Made by a program: the position numbers and the translations under genes. From assembly GCA_030841105.1 (NCBI GenBank), contig JAVEDE010000073.1:1-64000 (forward strand): a stretch of DNA of 64,000 bases, read 5' to 3'. Positions 62,563 through 64,000 of this stretch are shown here, piece by piece (position 1 is the first letter of the stretch; each line of letters opens with the position of its first letter). Source of the stretch: Pyrinomonadaceae bacterium. GTDB taxonomy: Bacteria; Acidobacteriota; Blastocatellia; Pyrinomonadales; Pyrinomonadaceae. Under the pieces are notes generated by a model. The model had not been told where the DNA came from and made no database searches. It saw nothing but the letters and a program-made list of their open reading frames with translations.

Positions 62563-62973
62563 TTACAATTCCCGTGTCGCCGTCTCTGCAACGTCGCGGC
62601 GTTCGAGGACGACTTGGGCGATGGCGTGTTCGGTGGTGTGTGAGATGGAGAGGTGCGCCGCGGTCGCGCCGGAGCGCGTGAAGAGTTCGAGCGCGAGTTG
62701 GTGGAAGACGACGGAGGGCGCGCCCGACGCGTGTGAGACGACTTCGATGTCCTGCCACGCGAGGCCGCCGCTCCAACCCGTGCCGAGCGCCTTGAGCGCG
62801 GCCTCTTTCGCGGCGAAGCGCGCGGCGTAGTGCTGCGGCGCGACCACGCCCCGCCGCTCGCAATAGTCGCGCTCGCCGCGTGTGAAGACGCGCTCGGCGA
62901 AACGTGGCGTGCGGCGCAACACCGCGCGCACGCGCGCCACTTCGATGATGTCTATGCCGATTGAAATGATCAC
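62563..62973 (-). CDS. acpS: Holo-[acyl-carrier-protein] synthase
   Basis: Transfers phosphopantetheine from CoA to the acyl carrier protein. 136 aa; GTG 62973 puts IISIGIDIIEVARV where E. coli AcpS has its N-terminus. Mg-binding Asp in GIDIIEV, Glu in FAAKEAALKALGTG, and HLSISHTTEHAIA are the family motifs. Upstream in-frame codons (to 63234) belong to the opposite-strand gene. The start codon is interlocked with that of pgeF on the other strand (the 8 bases ATGATCAC). Confidence 0.92.
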   Translation of the reverse strand: MIISIGIDIIEVARVRAVLRRTPRFAERVFTRGERDYCERRGVVAPQHYAARFAAKEAALKALGTGWSGGLAWQDIEVVSHASGAPSVVFHQLALELFTRSGATAAHLSISHTTEHAIAQVVLERRDVAETATREL

Positions 62974-63823
62974 AGAAGATTCGGAATCTCTTTCTCTCGC
63001 AGGCTTCCACTGGCGCGAGCAAGAAGGCGGCGGTGTGCGCGTCATCTCCTGCGCGCCGCTCGAAGCGGAAGGCTTCGCCAACGGCTTCTCGACGCGCGCG
63101 GGAGGTTGCAGCCACATCCCGCCGCGGGGCGGCGCGCTCAACCTCGCGGGCTTCGACGAAGACGACGCCGCCAACATACACGAAAACCGTCGCCGCTTCC
63201 TCAAACTCTTTCGCGGCGACTGGCGACTCGCCACCTGCCGTCAAGTGCACGGCGCGGACGTTCGCGTCATCCGCGGCGACACACCGGGCGCGCTCGACAC
63301 CGGCAACGAACGCTGCGACGCGCTGACGACGAATGCCCCGCACATTCTCCTCGGTGTCCAGACCGCCGACTGCGTGCCCGTCCTGCTCGGCGACGCACGC
63401 ACGGGCGCGTGTGCGGCCGTCCACGCGGGCTGGCGCGGCACGGCGGCGGAAGTCGTCCTCGCCGCACTCGCGCGGATGCGCGCCGAGTATGGCACGCGCG
63501 CGACGGACGTGCGCGCGGCAATCGGCCCCGCCGCGCTCGGTTGCTGCTACGAAGTCGGCGCGGAAGTGATTGACGCGTTCCGCGCGCGCTTCGCCTACGC
63601 CGGAGAACTTCTCGCGCCCACGCGCGAAGAACACGCGCGCATTGACCTGCATGAAGCCAACCGCCGCCAACTCACGGACGCGGGCGTCGCACCCGCGCGC
63701 ATCCACGCCGCGCCCCTCTGCACCATCTGCCGCGAAGACCTCTTCTTCTCCTACCGCCGCGACAAAAAACTCCACGGGCGCACCGGCCGCCTGCTCGCAG
63801 TCATTGGAAGAAGTGACGAGTGA
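62966..63823 (+). CDS. pgeF: PgeF/YfiH-type laccase-domain protein
   Basis: 285-aa multicopper-oxidase-like laccase-domain protein (peptidoglycan editing factor; purine nucleoside phosphorylase activity reported for family members). Visible motifs: GFSTRAGG, LATCRQVHGADV, GVQTADCVPVLL (zinc Cys), AVHAGWRGTAAEVVL and GPAALGCCYEVG. Start ATG 62966 overlaps the acpS GTG on the minus strand by 8 nt. Earlier in-frame ATGs at 62945-62954 would increase the overlap. The C-terminal residues RSDE and TGA come from element 22. Confidence 0.88.
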   Translation: MITEDSESLSLAGFHWREQEGGGVRVISCAPLEAEGFANGFSTRAGGCSHIPPRGGALNLAGFDEDDAANIHENRRRFLKLFRGDWRLATCRQVHGADVRVIRGDTPGALDTGNERCDALTTNAPHILLGVQTADCVPVLLGDARTGACAAVHAGWRGTAAEVVLAALARMRAEYGTRATDVRAAIGPAALGCCYEVGAEVIDAFRARFAYAGELLAPTREEHARIDLHEANRRQLTDAGVAPARIHAAPLCTICREDLFFSYRRDKKLHGRTGRLLAVIGRSDE

Positions 63824-63943
63824 CGAGTGACGAGTTGAAGACAAGTGAATCGTGAATTGTCAATCGTGAATAGAGAACACCTGTCTTCGTCTATTCACGA
63901 TTTACGGCTTTATCTCGTCACTCGTCACTTGTCACTTGTCACT
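63812..63943. repeat. Nested heptamer inverted-repeat element 22 (GTGACGA outside, GTGAATC inside)
   Basis: Outer left GTGACGA x3, inner GTGAATC/GTCAATC, loop gagaacacctgtcttcg, inner right TTCACGA/TTTACGG, outer right TCGTCAC/TTGTCAC. It lies between convergent gene ends and supplies the stop of pgeF and the TGA of the minus-strand gene. Confidence 0.9.
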
Positions 63944-64000
63944 TCCTCCCGAAGTATTGCCCGTTGATGCGTTTGACGGATTCGTTCGCGTTGACGACGT
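63939..64000 (-). CDS. C-terminal end of an unidentified minus-strand gene
   Basis: Only the last 20 or so codons are in the window; the reading ends ESVKRINGQYFGRK with TGA at 63941-63939. The stop is formed by the repeat (GTGAC word). Too little is seen to name the product. The short basic tail could fit an RNA-binding or nucleic-acid protein, which is only an impression. Confidence 0.4.
   Translation of the reverse strand, partial: VVNANESVKRINGQYFGRK

Noticed and set aside
1434..63943. Heptamer repeats as CRISPR arrays
   Set aside because: Units are 7 bp, lack unique spacers of constant length, and are arranged as dyads; no cas gene is in the window.
1..64000. tRNA, rRNA, transposase or phage genes
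   Set aside because: None was recognised on either strand; the variable character of the window comes from short repeats, not from mobile genes.

Overview
The window is a GC-rich chromosomal stretch from a diderm bacterium. It encodes TamA/TamB-type outer-membrane assembly proteins, LolA, several lipoproteins, a class A PBP and signal peptidase I. The mix of YsnF/AvaK stress proteins, a WGxxGxxG protein, a PilT-type ATPase and a zinc-ribbon pseudo-receiver points to Acidobacteriota, perhaps Blastocatellia. That placement is inference, because no rRNA gene is present to test it. I see no prophage, transposase, CRISPR array, tRNA or rRNA.

Layout. 0-5.4 kb: PilT-like ATPase, zinc-ribbon/pseudo-receiver protein, zinc CDF exporter behind a hairpin leader, a small unknown gene and a LarA-type racemase. 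5.4-9.2 kb (minus strand): a stress cluster of three YsnF/AvaK (DUF2382) proteins, a small membrane protein and a WGxxGxxG protein. 9.4-12.8 kb: secreted protein, GlcD-like oxidase, HD hydrolase, PGPGW membrane protein. 13.0-17.4 kb: a Lol-like set (LolB-like lipoprotein, FtsX-type permease, LolD-like ATPase, small membrane protein, LolA). 17.6-23 kb: radical SAM protein, then a minus-strand run of Crp-type regulator, YacG, thioredoxin lipoprotein, pyruvate kinase and TPR protein. 23.3-28.3 kb: response-regulator diguanylate cyclase, membrane protein, WD40 propeller, M50 protease, HU. 28.5-37.2 kb: LepB, Yip1/TPR protein, CarA, secreted protein, AI-2E family permease, PilZ protein, acetyl-CoA synthetase. 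37.4-44.7 kb: M19 dipeptidase, Gly/Ser protein, HemW, a tiny lipoprotein, threonine aldolase, Cmk, lipoprotein, riboflavin synthase. 45-55.8 kb: a RibBA whose GTP cyclohydrolase II half is degenerate, then TamB, TamA/BamA-like and SurA-like proteins. 56-64 kb: secreted propeller protein, patatin, small membrane protein, class A PBP, AcpS, PgeF and the 3' end of a minus-strand gene.

The most striking feature lies between genes. Twenty-two gaps are filled by short degenerate repeats with a 7-bp period, arranged as long inverted repeats (left arm, A/T-rich loop, right arm). At least six word families occur (GTGACAA, GTGAATC, GGGGAAA, GGGATGA, AACTGAC, AGTTTCA, plus AGTGAGC). Some elements are nested, one family inside another. 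They lie between co-oriented genes (20 cases) or convergent genes (2 cases) and never in the five divergent gaps. Most begin at or just after a stop codon and end about 5-15 nt before the next start, usually with no Shine-Dalgarno. Several have entered coding sequence: they supply stop codons and '-SDE' tails (RibBA, HU, PgeF), the YacG tail, and the hydrophobic core of the SurA-like signal peptide. They resemble the heptameric STRR sequences described in filamentous cyanobacteria, but here they form dyads tied to gene ends.
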